Assembly (NCBI RefSeq): GCF_003574965.1
Contig: NZ_CP032317.1
Coordinates: 248,001-312,000, forward strand
Reading direction: 5' to 3'
Origin: Hymenobacter oligotrophus
GTDB taxonomy: Bacteria; Bacteroidota; Bacteroidia; Cytophagales; Hymenobacteraceae
DNA length: 64,000 bases
Below, piece by piece: positions 25,144 to 34,008 of the stretch. Numbering within the stretch: the stretch's first letter is position 1; each line of letters begins with the position of its first letter. The notes beneath the pieces were generated by a model. The model had not been told where the DNA came from. It worked only from the letters and a program-made list of their open reading frames with translations, and ran no database searches. A program made the position numbers and the translations under genes.

Positions 25144-26250
25144 ATGACGCCTCTTTCCCTAGGTTCCGACTTGTTTGCGGTGCCCGTGCCGCCGTTGGTG
25201 CCGGCCGGTAGCACGCTGCCCGCCGCTGTGCAGCACCGCATCGATACCAAAACCAAACCCCTGGGTGCCCTAGGTCAGCTCGAAGACCTGGCCCGGCAGA
25301 CCTGCCTGGTGCAGCAAACCCTTACGCCCACGCTGCAGCGGCCGCACCTAGTAGTATTTGCCGCCGACCACGGCATTGCTGCCGAAGGCGTAAGCCCGTA
25401 CCCCGCCGAAGTAACCGGCCAAATGGTGCGCAATTTCGCCGCGGGCGGGGCGGCCATTAACGTGTTTTGCCGGCAGCACGGCCTTACGCTGCAGGTAATA
25501 AATGCAGGCGTAGCCTCCGACCTAACCGATGTGCCCGGCGTGCGCGATGCTAGGGTCGGAGCGGGTACGCGCAGCTTTCTGCACCAAGCGGCTATGTCGG
25601 AGGCCGAGTGCCAGCAGGCCCTGAACGCCGGTGCAGCCATCATTAATGAGCTGCACGCCGCCGGTTGCAACGTGGTGGGCTTCGGCGAAATGGGCATTGG
25701 CAATACTTCCTCGGCGGCGGTGCTGCTGCACGTGCTCACGGGGCAGCCGCTGGCGCACTGCGTAGGCCGCGGCACCGGCCTCGACGACGCCGGCCTGCAG
25801 CGCAAGCTCGCGGTGCTTGCCCAAGCCGTGGCGGCCCACCCCGAGGTGTCGGCCAGCAACCCTCTGCAAATGCTGGCTACGTTCGGCGGCTTCGAAATAG
25901 CGCAGCTCTGCGGCGCCATGTACCGCGCCGCCGCCCTGCGCATGCTGGTGCTCGTCGATGGCTTTATCGTGAGTGCTGCGCTGCTGGTGGCGGCCCGCCT
26001 CGAGCCCACTGTGCTCGACTATTGCGTGTTCTGCACCCAATCGGCCGAGGCGGGGCACCGCCATTTGCTGGCCGCCCTAGGTGCCCGCCCGTTGCTGCAG
26101 TTGGGCTTGCGCTTGGGCGAGGGCACCGGCTGCGCGTTGGCGTACCCGCTGGTGCAGTCGGCAGTGGCATTCCTGAACGAAATGGCTTCCTTCGAAAGCG
26201 CCGGCGTAAGCACGGCCACCGCGGAGGCATCAGCTGCCGAAGCCCGATGA
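25144..26250 (+). CDS. cobT: nicotinate-nucleotide--dimethylbenzimidazole phosphoribosyltransferase
   Basis: 368 residues from ATG 25144; the frame is open from 24946, but that part overlaps the riboswitch tail. Conserved CobT blocks: [20 protein letters not shown] at the N-terminus, [40 protein letters not shown] around residue 180, and [13 protein letters not shown] with the catalytic Glu near residue 325. It makes alpha-ribazole phosphate from nicotinate mononucleotide and a lower-ligand base, for the nucleotide loop of B12. First gene of the riboswitch-controlled operon; its stop overlaps the cobS ATG (ATGA). Confidence 0.95.
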   Translation: MTPLSLGSDLFAVPVPPLVPAGSTLPAAVQHRIDTKTKPLGALGQLEDLARQTCLVQQTLTPTLQRPHLVVFAADHGIAAEGVSPYPAEVTGQMVRNFAAGGAAINVFCRQHGLTLQVINAGVASDLTDVPGVRDARVGAGTRSFLHQAAMSEAECQQALNAGAAIINELHAAGCNVVGFGEMGIGNTSSAAVLLHVLTGQPLAHCVGRGTGLDDAGLQRKLAVLAQAVAAHPEVSASNPLQMLATFGGFEIAQLCGAMYRAAALRMLVLVDGFIVSAALLVAARLEPTVLDYCVFCTQSAEAGHRHLLAALGARPLLQLGLRLGEGTGCALAYPLVQSAVAFLNEMASFESAGVSTATAEASAAEAR

Positions 26251-27047
26251 AACAGTGGCTCCGCACCCAAGTAGAGCTGCTGCTGACGGCCGTAATGTTC
26301 TACACCCGCATACCCTGCCCCGGCTGGATTGGCCACTCCGAGGAACTGCTTAACCGCTCCACTATTTATTTCCCGCTGATTGGGTGGCTGGTGGGCGCGG
26401 CCTCGGCCGTGGTGTACCTAGGGGCGGCTTACTTGTGGGGCTCGGCTATCGGCTTGCTCCTGAGCATGGTGGCTTCGGTGCTGATTACCGGCGCTTTCCA
26501 CGAAGACGGCTTTGCCGACGTGTGCGACGGTTTTGGCGGAGGTTGGACAAGCGGCCGCATCCTCGAAATCATGAAGGATAGCCGCGTGGGCACCTACGGC
26601 GTGGTGGGTTTGGGCTTGCTGATGGCCACCAAATTTGGCGCCCTGTACCAAGTGGGCGGCGCCGAATCGGCCGTTAAAGCCTCCATCCCTGTGTTGCTGC
26701 TGGTGGCGCACCCGCTCAGTCGCCTCACGGCGCTTAGCTTCGTATTCACGCATCAGTACGCCCGCGAAAACGACGACGCCAAAGCCAAGCCCGTAGCCAA
26801 AGCCCTCGACCTAGGTCGGCTGCTGACGGCCAGCGCTTGGGGCCTGCTGCCGTTGCTGGCGTGGGTGGCCTACGCCCAAAACCCGGGCATGCTGCTGGTG
26901 CTGCTGCCGCTGGCTATCCTGCAAATAGTGCTGGGTCGGTGGTTTCAGCGCTGGATTGGCGGCTACACCGGCGACTGCCTCGGCGCTACCCAGCAGTTGG
27001 CCGAAGTGCTGATCTACTTGTTTTTCACCGCCCGTATTTGGTTTTAA
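26247..27047 (+). CDS. cobS: adenosylcobinamide-GDP ribazoletransferase (cobalamin synthase)
   Basis: 266 residues from ATG 26247, overlapping cobT by four bases. Integral membrane protein with about six hydrophobic segments. [13 protein letters not shown] near the N-terminus and [20 protein letters not shown] (about residue 85) are the CobS hallmark, the Asp residues binding Mg2+. It joins adenosylcobinamide-GDP to alpha-ribazole (phosphate) to form the cobalamin skeleton. TAATG overlap with cobC downstream implies translational coupling. No cobU is seen between cobT and cobS. Confidence 0.95.
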   Translation: MKQWLRTQVELLLTAVMFYTRIPCPGWIGHSEELLNRSTIYFPLIGWLVGAASAVVYLGAAYLWGSAIGLLLSMVASVLITGAFHEDGFADVCDGFGGGWTSGRILEIMKDSRVGTYGVVGLGLLMATKFGALYQVGGAESAVKASIPVLLLVAHPLSRLTALSFVFTHQYARENDDAKAKPVAKALDLGRLLTASAWGLLPLLAWVAYAQNPGMLLVLLPLAILQIVLGRWFQRWIGGYTGDCLGATQQLAEVLIYLFFTARIWF

Positions 27048-27631
27048 TGGCTGCTCCGCTGCTCGATGTTTACCTGATCCGCCACACGGCAGTAGCCACA
27101 CCGGGCCTCTGCTACGGCCACCACGACGTAGGCCTGGCCGAGAGCTTCCGCGACGAAGTAGCCGCGTTGCAAACCAAGCTACCCGCGGCGCCGGGTCAAG
27201 GTTTTCGAGCTTTCACCAGCCCATCGTCGCGCTGCCAGCAACTGGCGCACACCGTTGCCGGCACCGCCACTCCCGACGAGCGCCTGCGCGAAATGCACTT
27301 TGGCGTTTGGGAAAACCGCTTGTGGAGTGAGCTGCCCGAGACCGAGCTCACGCCCTGGATGGCCGACTACGTAACCGTGGCGCCGCCCGCCGGCGAAACC
27401 TTTCAGCAGCTGCAAGACCGCGCCACGGAGTTTTTGGCCGAGCTACCTCAGCTGCCCGCCCATGCTGGACCGGTGTTGGTATTCACTCACGGCGGCGTAA
27501 TTCGGGCCATGCTGGCGCACTGCCTGGGTTACCCGTTGCGCAATGCCTTTCAGGTAACCATCGACTTCGCTTCGGTTACGCAGCTTACCCATCAGCACGG
27601 GCGCTGGCAGGTGCGCACCGTCAACCGCTAA
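27047..27631 (+). CDS. cobC: alpha-ribazole phosphatase-like histidine phosphatase
   Basis: 194 residues, starting inside the cobS stop (TAATG). Histidine-phosphatase fold: DVYLIRHTAV at the N-terminus (the usual RHG is RHT here), SPSSRCQQLAHT, REMHFGVWENRLWSELPETE and FTHGGVIRAMLAHCLG with the second catalytic His. In this operon position it removes phosphate from alpha-ribazole phosphate or adenosylcobalamin phosphate. Assignment to CobC leans on context, as the fold is shared by many phosphatases. Confidence 0.88.
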   Translation: MAAPLLDVYLIRHTAVATPGLCYGHHDVGLAESFRDEVAALQTKLPAAPGQGFRAFTSPSSRCQQLAHTVAGTATPDERLREMHFGVWENRLWSELPETELTPWMADYVTVAPPAGETFQQLQDRATEFLAELPQLPAHAGPVLVFTHGGVIRAMLAHCLGYPLRNAFQVTIDFASVTQLTHQHGRWQVRTVNR

Positions 27632-27699
27632 ACAGTACTTAGGGGCAAGGCTTTGCTTGCCGCTCATCATCACTTATCTGCGCTCTACTTTTGCTAGCC

Positions 27700-28605
27700 A
27701 TGCGCTATCTGTACTCGCTGTTGCTCGGTCTTTCGCTGGCAGCTTGCTCCCAAGCTCCTGATTCGGCCAACGCATCAAAAACCGCTGCTGCGGTGCCCGC
27801 ACGCATCACCGTCACCGACGACCTAGGCCGCACCGTCAGCATTCCGTCGCGCCCCAAACGTGTTATGGCTCTAGCAGCTTCTATGACGGAAATGCTGTTT
27901 GCCGTAGCCGACACCAGCACCATCATTGCCCGCACCCAAGCCTGCGACTACCCGGCCGCGGCGCTGCGCAAGCCCAAAGTCAGCAGCTACCCCGTCGATT
28001 TCGAAACCATTGTGGGCATGCACCCCGATGTAGTGTTCACAATTGAGGGCATGACCAGCGCCGCCGATGCCGCCCGCCTGCAGCAGTTAGGCGTGCCCGT
28101 GTACTACCAGCGCTACCGCCGCGTCGAGGACATCTTCCGCGGCCTCCGCGACCTAGGCCGCCTGCTTGGTCGCGAGGCGCAAGCTCAGCACCTCACCGAT
28201 TCGCTCCGGCGCGAGCTGGCCAGCCTGCCCGCCACCGCTGGCCCCAAGCCGCGCACGTTGGCCATTACCTGGCTCGACCCAATTTACGCCTACGGCCGCA
28301 ACACGCTCTTCACCGATAAAGTCCGGCTGGCCGGCGGGCAGAATGCTCTGCAAGATTCGTTTCCGCAGCCTTACCCGGCGCTTACCCGCGAGTACATTCT
28401 TAAGCTGAACCCCGATGTGCTTATTGGCGGGCGGTTTGGCAAGCTCGATAGCACGTTTTTCCGCATGTACCCCGAGCTGCGCCGCATCAAAGCCTACCAA
28501 ACCCGGCAGGTGTACCCCGTCGACGGCGACCTGATGGCCCGCCCCAGCCCGCGCGTCGTCGAATCCGTACGCGAGCTACACCGTTTGCTGCACCCCACTA
28601 CATGA
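27700..28605 (+). CDS. btuF: cobalamin/iron-type ABC transporter substrate-binding lipoprotein (BtuF-like)
   Basis: 301 residues from ATG 27700 (TTG 27691 also possible). Lipoprotein signal MRYLYSLLLGLSLAAC. DDLGRTVSIPSRPKRVMALA starts the periplasmic-binding fold of the BtuF/FhuD type; VDFETIVGMHPDVVFTIEG and TLAITWLDPIYAYGRNTLF fit the two lobes. It should capture a corrinoid in the periplasm and hand it to the permease encoded next (ATGA overlap). Sequence alone cannot exclude siderophore or haem, but riboswitch context favours cobalamin or cobinamide. Confidence 0.85.
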   Translation: MRYLYSLLLGLSLAACSQAPDSANASKTAAAVPARITVTDDLGRTVSIPSRPKRVMALAASMTEMLFAVADTSTIIARTQACDYPAAALRKPKVSSYPVDFETIVGMHPDVVFTIEGMTSAADAARLQQLGVPVYYQRYRRVEDIFRGLRDLGRLLGREAQAQHLTDSLRRELASLPATAGPKPRTLAITWLDPIYAYGRNTLFTDKVRLAGGQNALQDSFPQPYPALTREYILKLNPDVLIGGRFGKLDSTFFRMYPELRRIKAYQTRQVYPVDGDLMARPSPRVVESVRELHRLLHPTT

Positions 28606-29606
28606 GCCGTCGTGCGCCGCTGCTTTTTGGCTTAACTCTGGTAGCTGCCTTTGGGCTGCTACTGATAGGTATGCGCCTGGGCAGCATCGAAAGCGCCGAT
28701 TACGCCACCCTTTGGCAAGCCCTGCAGCACTACGATGCCAACAACCCGGCGCACTTGGTGCTCATCGAGTTGCGGCTGCCTAGGTTGTTGCTGGCTTTGT
28801 TGGCCGGCGGAGGCTTGGCCCTGAGCGGCTACCTCATGCAAGCCATGGTAAACAACCCCCTGGCCGACCCGTACCTGCTCGGCACAGCTTCGGGCGCTTC
28901 CCTAGGTGCTTTGGTGGTGAGTGTGTTGTTGCCAGCTGCCAGCACCATCACGCCCTGGATCTTACCCATCGGCAGCTTGGCCGGGGCCGCGGGCGCCACC
29001 TTGCTCGTAATCGGCATTGGCTCGCGCCGCGGCCGGCTGATACCGGCCCAACTGCTCCTGGCTGGTGTGGCCGTGGCCGCCATGCTCAATGCCCTAGGTG
29101 GCCTCATCATCTTTCAGGCCCAAACCGATTCGCAGCTGCGCGCCGCCGTGTCGTGGGCGTTCGGCAGCCTGGAGCGAGCCGGTTGGGGGTTGCTTACAGG
29201 CCCGGCCTTGGCAGTGGTTATCGGCCTTGGCTTAGCCTGGGCCATGCGGCGTCACCTCAATATTTTGCTGCTAGGGGAGGAGCGGGCCGCCGCCCTAGGT
29301 CTGGATGTGGGCCGCACCCGCTGGGCATTGCTCCTGGCAGCCAGCGGCATTACGGCCGGGGTGGTGGCGCTGTGCGGGCCGCTGGGCTTTGTGGGGCTGA
29401 TTGTGCCGCACATCACCCGCGGGCTGCTTGGCGTAACGGGCCGCCTCAACATAGCCTTCTGCGCGTTGCTGGGCGGTACGTTTTTGCTGGCCTGCGATTT
29501 GCTAGCCCGCTGGCTCTACCCGCCGGCCGGTTTGCCGGTTGGGCTGATAACGGCCCTGTTCGGCGTACCGTTCTTCGTATATTTGCTCCGACGTAAGGGG
29601 GCTTAG
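28602..29606 (+). CDS. btuC: FecCD/BtuC-type ABC transporter permease
   Basis: 334 residues, starting at 28602 inside the last codons of btuF. About ten membrane helices. ELRLPRLLLALLAGGGLALS, NPLADPYLLGTASGASLGAL and CGPLGFVGLIVPHITRGLLG are the BtuC/FecCD signature blocks, the last two near the channel and the ATPase contact. No ATP-binding subunit (BtuD) follows; the next gene is queD. The ATPase must be elsewhere or shared with another importer. A 17-bp inverted repeat overlaps its stop. Confidence 0.88.
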   Translation: MSRRAPLLFGLTLVAAFGLLLIGMRLGSIESADYATLWQALQHYDANNPAHLVLIELRLPRLLLALLAGGGLALSGYLMQAMVNNPLADPYLLGTASGASLGALVVSVLLPAASTITPWILPIGSLAGAAGATLLVIGIGSRRGRLIPAQLLLAGVAVAAMLNALGGLIIFQAQTDSQLRAAVSWAFGSLERAGWGLLTGPALAVVIGLGLAWAMRRHLNILLLGEERAAALGLDVGRTRWALLLAASGITAGVVALCGPLGFVGLIVPHITRGLLGVTGRLNIAFCALLGGTFLLACDLLARWLYPPAGLPVGLITALFGVPFFVYLLRRKGA

Positions 29607-29671
29607 GACCTTGGGAGCTTACGGGCTGAAGCACGGCTTCGGGCCTGCGGGCAGCCAAGGTCCTAAGCCCC
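29598..29671 (+). repeat. 17-bp inverted repeat across the btuC stop / queD leader
   Basis: 29598-29614 and 29655-29671 are perfect complements (GGGGCTTAGGACCTTGG) with about 40 bases between, which themselves contain a small hairpin. There is no U-run, so it may separate btuC from queD by structure alone. Confidence 0.65.
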
Positions 29672-29693
29672 TGAGTTCCCAAGACCCTTTCCA

Positions 29694-30113
29694 ATGATTT
29701 ACCTCAGCCGTCAGGAGCACTTCAACGCCGCTCACAAGCTCTACAACCCCAACTGGAGCGAGGAGCGCAACAAGGAAGTGTTCGGGCCCTGCGCCAACAC
29801 CAATTGGCACGGACATAACTACGACCTCATCGTTACGGTAAAGGGCCAACCCGACCCCGAAACCGGCTTTGTAGTTGATCTGAAAGCGCTCAGCGTGCTC
29901 ATCCGCGAGCATATCGTGCGCCACGTCGACCACAAGAACCTAAACCTCGATGTGCCTTTCATGGCCGGCAAGCTGGCCAGCACCGAGAACTTGGCCATTG
30001 CTTTCTGGGAAATCCTGCAGCGCGAATTGCCGGGCATTACCAGCACGGCTCAGCTGCATTGCGTCAAGATTTACGAAACGCCCCGCAACTTCGTCGAGTA
30101 CTACGGAGAGTAA
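29694..30113 (+). CDS. queD: 6-carboxytetrahydropterin synthase (QueD/PTPS family)
   Basis: 139 residues. QEHFNAAHKLYNPNWSEERN carries the first His of the zinc site, and TNWHGHNYDLIVTVKG the other two (H-G-H). VVDLKALS and HVDHKNLN follow as in PTPS enzymes, and the C-terminal ETPRNFVEYYG has the conserved Glu. It converts 7,8-dihydroneopterin triphosphate to 6-carboxytetrahydropterin, the first queuosine-specific step; other pterin roles are possible. It lies 88 bases after btuC and before lpxB but is functionally unrelated to both. Confidence 0.92.
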   Translation: MIYLSRQEHFNAAHKLYNPNWSEERNKEVFGPCANTNWHGHNYDLIVTVKGQPDPETGFVVDLKALSVLIREHIVRHVDHKNLNLDVPFMAGKLASTENLAIAFWEILQRELPGITSTAQLHCVKIYETPRNFVEYYGE

Positions 30114-30206
30114 ATTCCGGATGCTGAATGATGAATTCCGAGTTCGATTGAATTTGGAATTGCCTCAATTCAGAATTCAGAATTCATAATTCAGAATTCA
30201 CCCCTA
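30114..30206 (+). repeat. AT-rich GAATTC-repeat spacer
   Basis: A 93-base spacer of low GC with four GAATTC words and repeated ATTCAGAATTC units, directly before the lpxB GTG. It is unlike anything else in the window apart from the AT-rich block near 7.1 kb. Confidence 0.6.
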
Positions 30207-31319
30207 GTGAAATACTACCTGATTGCCGGCGAACGGTCCGGCGACTTCCACGCCGCTCGCCTCATGCGGGCCCTCAAGCAGCAAGACTCCACCGCCGAGT
30301 TTCGTTGCTGGGGCGGCGACATGATGAAGGAAGCCGGTGGCGAACTGGTGCACCACTACGACGAAATGGCCATCATGGGCTTCGTGGAGGCCGCTACCAG
30401 CGTGTTCAAGTTTCGCCGATTTTTGAAGGAAGCCGAGCAAGACCTGCTGGCCCACAAGCCGCACGTACTTATTCTGGTCGATTACGCCGGCTTCAACATG
30501 CGGGTGGCCAAGTTTGCCAAGGCGCACGGCATCAAGGTATTTTACTACATCTCGCCAAAAATCTGGGCCTGGAACCAAGGCCGCGTGCACAAGATCAAGC
30601 AATTGGTCGACCGCATGTTCGTAATCTTGCCCTTCGAGCAGGAGTTCTACAAGCGCTTCGATTACGAAGTCGACTACATCGGCAACCCCACGGCCGATGC
30701 TGTGCACGAGCACCCTGAGCCCACCGATTTCCACCAGCGCAACGGCTTCGATCCGCAGCGGCCTATTATTGCGGTATTGCCTGGCTCGCGCAAGCAAGAA
30801 ATCGAGGAGATGCTGTTTGAGATGCTGCGCATTCTGCCGCCGTTTCTTGATTACCAGTTTGTGGTGGCCGGCGTGTCCAACCTCGACAAAGCCTATTACC
30901 ATCACTTCGAGCGCAACAACGTGCGCATCGTGTTTGAGCAGACCTACGATTTGCTGCGCCATGCCAAAGCCGCTATCGTAACCAGCGGCACGGCCACCCT
31001 CGAAACGGCTTTGTTTGATGTGCCGCAGGTAGTTTGCTACCGCACCAGCACTATTTCCTATCGTATTGGCAAGGCCGTTATCAAGGTGCCCTACATTTCG
31101 TTGGTGAACCTGATTGCCGGCCGCCAAGTGGTAAAGGAGTTAATCCAAGGCGAGTTCAACGCCCGCAACCTCGTGGCCGAGCTGCACCGCCTCCTTGAAG
31201 ACGATACGCATATCGCCGAAATAAAAACCGGCTACGCCGAAATTCGCGAAAAGCTGGGCCGTCAAAATTCTGCGCAAAAAGCCGCTGAGCTGATGGTAGG
31301 CTACCTGCTTACGCGTTAG
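30207..31319 (+). CDS. lpxB: lipid-A-disaccharide synthase
   Basis: 370 residues with a GTG start at 30207 (MKYYLIAGERSGDFHAARLM). Family blocks: AGERSGDFHAA, MGFVEAATSVFKFRRFLKE, ILVDYAGFNMRVAKFAK, YYISPKIWAWNQGRVHKIKQ and LPGSRKQEIEEML. It is a GT19 enzyme that joins UDP-diacylglucosamine to lipid X, making the beta-1,6 disaccharide of lipid A at the inner face of the inner membrane. The usual LpxA/C/D genes are not next to it. A strong hairpin at 31350 ends the unit. Length is normal for the family. Confidence 0.95.
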   Translation: MKYYLIAGERSGDFHAARLMRALKQQDSTAEFRCWGGDMMKEAGGELVHHYDEMAIMGFVEAATSVFKFRRFLKEAEQDLLAHKPHVLILVDYAGFNMRVAKFAKAHGIKVFYYISPKIWAWNQGRVHKIKQLVDRMFVILPFEQEFYKRFDYEVDYIGNPTADAVHEHPEPTDFHQRNGFDPQRPIIAVLPGSRKQEIEEMLFEMLRILPPFLDYQFVVAGVSNLDKAYYHHFERNNVRIVFEQTYDLLRHAKAAIVTSGTATLETALFDVPQVVCYRTSTISYRIGKAVIKVPYISLVNLIAGRQVVKELIQGEFNARNLVAELHRLLEDDTHIAEIKTGYAEIREKLGRQNSAQKAAELMVGYLLTR

Positions 31320-31349
31320 ACTCAACCGCAGGTCGTTCATAAGCGTATC

Positions 31350-31394
31350 AAGCAAAGAGGCTCCGGATTAACTAATCCGGAGCCTCTTTGCTTT
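31350..31394. terminator. hairpin terminator shared by lpxB and the - strand small gene
   Basis: 31350-31370 and 31373-31393 are complementary with T-rich right and A-rich left flanks, so it can work on both strands. Confidence 0.85.
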
Positions 31395-31431
31395 GTATAA
31401 GTGGTAAGCTTTGTGGTGCGTACAAGTTGCT

Positions 31432-31626
31432 TCAATGTCTTCTTCGATAAGCTATAGCAACAAACAGCGCTGTAAAAAAAGCAGATAGCAACGCTATACC
31501 GGCAAACCATCTATTTGTTGATGCGGGTATATGATGGCCTGAGCCATAATACAACATCCATAGGAAGCCTAGGCAAAGCCACCAAATTATTAGCAAGCCA
31601 TAACCTAGCGCTGATTTGAAACTCAT
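31432..31626 (-). CDS. 64-residue two-helix membrane protein
   Basis: MSFKSALGYGLLIIWWLCLG starts a first membrane helix, and FAGIALLSAFFTALFVAIAY near the C-terminus a second, followed by RRRH. The 64 residues are strongly hydrophobic and the frame ends before a bidirectional terminator, so I think it is real. Lower GC than its neighbours. The ATG at 31626 directly touches the left arm of the clpX terminator hairpin (31627-31678), leaving no room for its own promoter or leader. Family and function unknown. Confidence 0.65.
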   Translation of the reverse strand: MSFKSALGYGLLIIWWLCLGFLWMLYYGSGHHIPASTNRWFAGIALLSAFFTALFVAIAYRRRH

Positions 31627-31678
31627 AAAAAGCAGATAGCGGCAGAAAAGATTACTTTTCTGCCGCTATCTGCTTTTT
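31627..31678 (-). terminator. 23-bp hairpin terminator of clpX
   Basis: 31627-31649 and 31656-31678 are perfect complements with a 6-base loop and runs of A/T at both ends. It lies 8 bases after the clpX stop and ends exactly at the ATG of the next gene. Confidence 0.88.
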
Positions 31679-31686
31679 CCAGAATG

Positions 31687-32913
31687 CTATGCTGCCCTCA
31701 ATTGCTTAAGCGGCGATTTCTCAAACTTCTCGTGCGCGTAGTCGAGGTCGATGACCAACTCCGTGGTGTCCGTTACCGAGGGCATATCGAACATGGCGTC
31801 GGTCATGATGCTCTCGCAGATGGAGCGCAAGCCGCGGGCGCCTAGGCGGTATTCGTCGGCTTTGTCCACGATGTAGTCCAGCGCCTCGTCGGTGAACGTC
31901 AGGTTGATGCCCTCCATTTCGAACAGGCGGTGGTACTGCTTCAGAATGGAGTTCTTGGGCTCCGTCAGGATCATGCGCAGCGTGGCCTTGTCGAGCGGGT
32001 TCAGGTGCGTGAGCACCGGCAGGCGGCCAATCAGTTCCGGAATCAGGCCGAACTGCTTCAGGTCCTGGGCCGTGATGTAGCGCAGGAAGTTGTTCGTATC
32101 TACCTTCTCCTCCAGCATCGTTTTGGCGAAACCTAGGGGCTTGGTATTCAGGCGGCTCTTGATGATGCGGTCGATGCCCACGAAGGCGCCGCCGCAGATG
32201 AACAGGATGTTCTCCGTGTTCACGGTAATCATCTTCTGCTCGGGGTGCTTGCGCCCGCCGTGCGGGGGCACGTTTACGGTGGTACCTTCGAGCAGCTTCA
32301 GCATGGCCTGCTGCACGCCCTCGCCGCTCACATCGCGCGTAATGCTGGGGTTGTCGCTCTTGCGAGCAATTTTGTCTACTTCGTCGATGTACACGATGCC
32401 GCGCTCAGCGGCTTCCACGTTGTAATCGGCGGCTTGCAGTAGGCGCGTGAGGATGCTTTCCACGTCTTCGCCCACGTAGCCAGCTTCGGTCAGCACAGTG
32501 GCATCGGCAATGCAGAAGGGTACCTGCAGCACCGAGGCCAGCATTTTGGCCAAGAAGGTTTTGCCCGTGCCGGTTTCGCCTACCATAATGATGTTCGATT
32601 TTTCAATCGTTACGTCATCCTTGCCGGCGGGCTTCTGCATCAGGCGCTTGTAGTGGTTGTACACGGCCACTGCCAGCACCTTCTTCGCTTCATCTTGGCC
32701 TACCACGTACTGATCGAGGTATTCCTTCATGTCGCGGGGCTTCACGAGGTTGAACTTCGGCGCCTTCGCGTTCGAACGAATTTTGTTCTCCTCGTTCAGG
32801 ATTTGCTGCGCTTGCCCAACGCAACGCTCGCAAATGTGAGCGTTGATGCCGGAAATCATTATGGAAACCTCGCGCTTGCTTTTGCCGCAGAACGAGCAGG
32901 TGATATCTGCCAT
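31687..32913 (-). CDS. clpX: ATP-dependent Clp protease ATP-binding subunit ClpX
   Basis: 408 residues. The N-terminal zinc finger has Cys 6, 9, 28 and 31 (CSFC, CERC) for substrate and adaptor binding. Walker A is GETGTGKT (about residue 112), the pore loop GYVGED, Walker [10 protein letters not shown], and sensor II follows in [14 protein letters not shown]. An LGF loop (KPLGFAK) takes the place of the IGF loop that docks on ClpP. It unfolds tagged proteins for ClpP in the cytoplasm. clpP lies just upstream on the same strand but has its own terminator, so clpX needs its own promoter (TACCTTTG, - strand 32968-32975). Confidence 0.97.
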   Translation of the reverse strand: MADITCSFCGKSKREVSIMISGINAHICERCVGQAQQILNEENKIRSNAKAPKFNLVKPRDMKEYLDQYVVGQDEAKKVLAVAVYNHYKRLMQKPAGKDDVTIEKSNIIMVGETGTGKTFLAKMLASVLQVPFCIADATVLTEAGYVGEDVESILTRLLQAADYNVEAAERGIVYIDEVDKIARKSDNPSITRDVSGEGVQQAMLKLLEGTTVNVPPHGGRKHPEQKMITVNTENILFICGGAFVGIDRIIKSRLNTKPLGFAKTMLEEKVDTNNFLRYITAQDLKQFGLIPELIGRLPVLTHLNPLDKATLRMILTEPKNSILKQYHRLFEMEGINLTFTDEALDYIVDKADEYRLGARGLRSICESIMTDAMFDMPSVTDTTELVIDLDYAHEKFEKSPLKQLRAA

Positions 32914-32967
32914 TGTCGAAGGAAAGTCGAAAATCTAACTGTACAGCCTAATTGGGTAATACAGCCT

Positions 32968-32975
32968 CAAAGGTA
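32968..32975 (-). promoter_or_regulatory. Bacteroidota -7 box of clpX
   Basis: The - strand reads TACCTTTG about 55 bases ahead of the clpX ATG. It lies after the clpP terminator, so clpX can be transcribed on its own. Confidence 0.55.
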
Positions 32976-33030
32976 CGAATTCGGGAACGCCGCTTGTACA
33001 CGGAAAAGTGCCGATACAAACAGCTTCTAC

Positions 33031-33080
33031 AAAAAGAACAACCGTCCCATCCTGAAGTTGCAATTCAGAATGAGACGGTT
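33031..33080 (-). terminator. hairpin terminator of clpP
   Basis: AACCGTC...CTGAA at 33040-33056 pairs with 33064-33080 with two G-U wobbles; the A-run at 33031-33035 becomes a U-run on the - strand. Confidence 0.7.
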
Positions 33081-33172
33081 GCATGTTATCTGTCGTGTCG
33101 AATAGCGTAAGGTATTCGGCTGGATTAGCCAGAACCCGGATTGCTCGCTATTCTCGGAACCACAGCCGTTGC

Positions 33173-33877
33173 TTACTTCTCCAGCTTGTGGCGCTCCAGT
33201 ACCTCGTCGATAATGCCGTATTCCTTGGCCTCGTCGGCGCGCATCCAGTAGTCGCGGTCGGAGTTGTCGTGCACTTCCTGGTAGGTTTTGCCCGTGTGCT
33301 TGGCCAAGATGTCGTAGAGCTCTTTCTTGAGCTTGAGGATTTCGCGGGCCGTGATTTCGATGTCCGACGACTGGCCCTGCACGCCGCCCGAGGGCTGGTG
33401 GATCATGACGCGGGCGTGGGGCAGGGCCGAGCGCTTTTCCGGGGCGCCGCCGGCCAGCAGCACGGCGCCCATGGAGGCGGCCAGGCCGGTGCAGATGGTG
33501 GCCACGTCGGGGCCCACGTACTGCATCGTGTCGTAGATGCCCAGGCCGGCGTACACCGAGCCGCCCGGCGAGTTGATGTAGAGCAGGATGTCCTTCTTGG
33601 CGTCGGCCGACTCCAGGAAGAGCAGCTGCGCCGTGATGATGTTGGCAATGTAGTCGTCGACGGGCGTGCCCAGGAACACGATGCGGTCCATGATCAGGCG
33701 CGAGAACACGTCAATCTCGGCAAAGCGCGTGGGGCGCTCCTCAATCACCGAGCGCGTCATGTTCGTGACGAAATGGCGGCTTTGGCCTTCGATGTGGTGC
33801 AGATACTGATCGACACCCAAACCGCTCAGGCCTTGGCCTTTAACGGCAAATTTGCGGAATTCCTGTTTGTTCAGCAT
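33173..33877 (-). CDS. clpP: ATP-dependent Clp protease proteolytic subunit
   Basis: 234 residues from ATG 33877; the frame continues to 33997 but would run through the tig terminator. Catalytic triad: Ser in [15 protein letters not shown], His in [10 protein letters not shown], and an Asp further on. [19 protein letters not shown] is the conserved lead-in. It has about 25 N-terminal residues more than E. coli ClpP ([17 protein letters not shown]), as in other Bacteroidota, perhaps a propeptide. It forms the barrel for ClpX-fed proteolysis. Order on the - strand: tRNA-Leu, tig, clpP, clpX. Confidence 0.95.
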   Translation of the reverse strand: MLNKQEFRKFAVKGQGLSGLGVDQYLHHIEGQSRHFVTNMTRSVIEERPTRFAEIDVFSRLIMDRIVFLGTPVDDYIANIITAQLLFLESADAKKDILLYINSPGGSVYAGLGIYDTMQYVGPDVATICTGLAASMGAVLLAGGAPEKRSALPHARVMIHQPSGGVQGQSSDIEITAREILKLKKELYDILAKHTGKTYQEVHDNSDRDYWMRADEAKEYGIIDEVLERHKLEK

Positions 33878-33946
33878 TGACTGAAGGGGTAGGAGAATGG
33901 TTGGTACGGCATGATACCGGCGCAAGGCCGGGGAGCAAAGGGTACG

Positions 33947-33983
33947 AAAAAAGCCCTTACTCCGACGAAGTAAGGGCTTTTTT
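33947..33983. terminator. 15-bp hairpin terminator of tig
   Basis: 33947-33961 and 33969-33983 are perfect complements with a 7-base loop; A-run and T-run flanks make it usable from either side. Confidence 0.9.
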
Positions 33984-34008
33984 TTAGAGGGAATCAACCC
34001 CGGGCGAA

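Noticed and set aside
25665-26246. N-terminal extension of cobS through cobT
   Set aside because: The frame is open, but the conserved CobS start is at 26247, overlapping the cobT stop; the extension is Arg/Pro-rich.
30204-31127. Long open frame (307 codons) on the - strand
   Set aside because: It is antisense to lpxB along its whole length; lpxB is certain, and high GC content leaves the opposite frame open.
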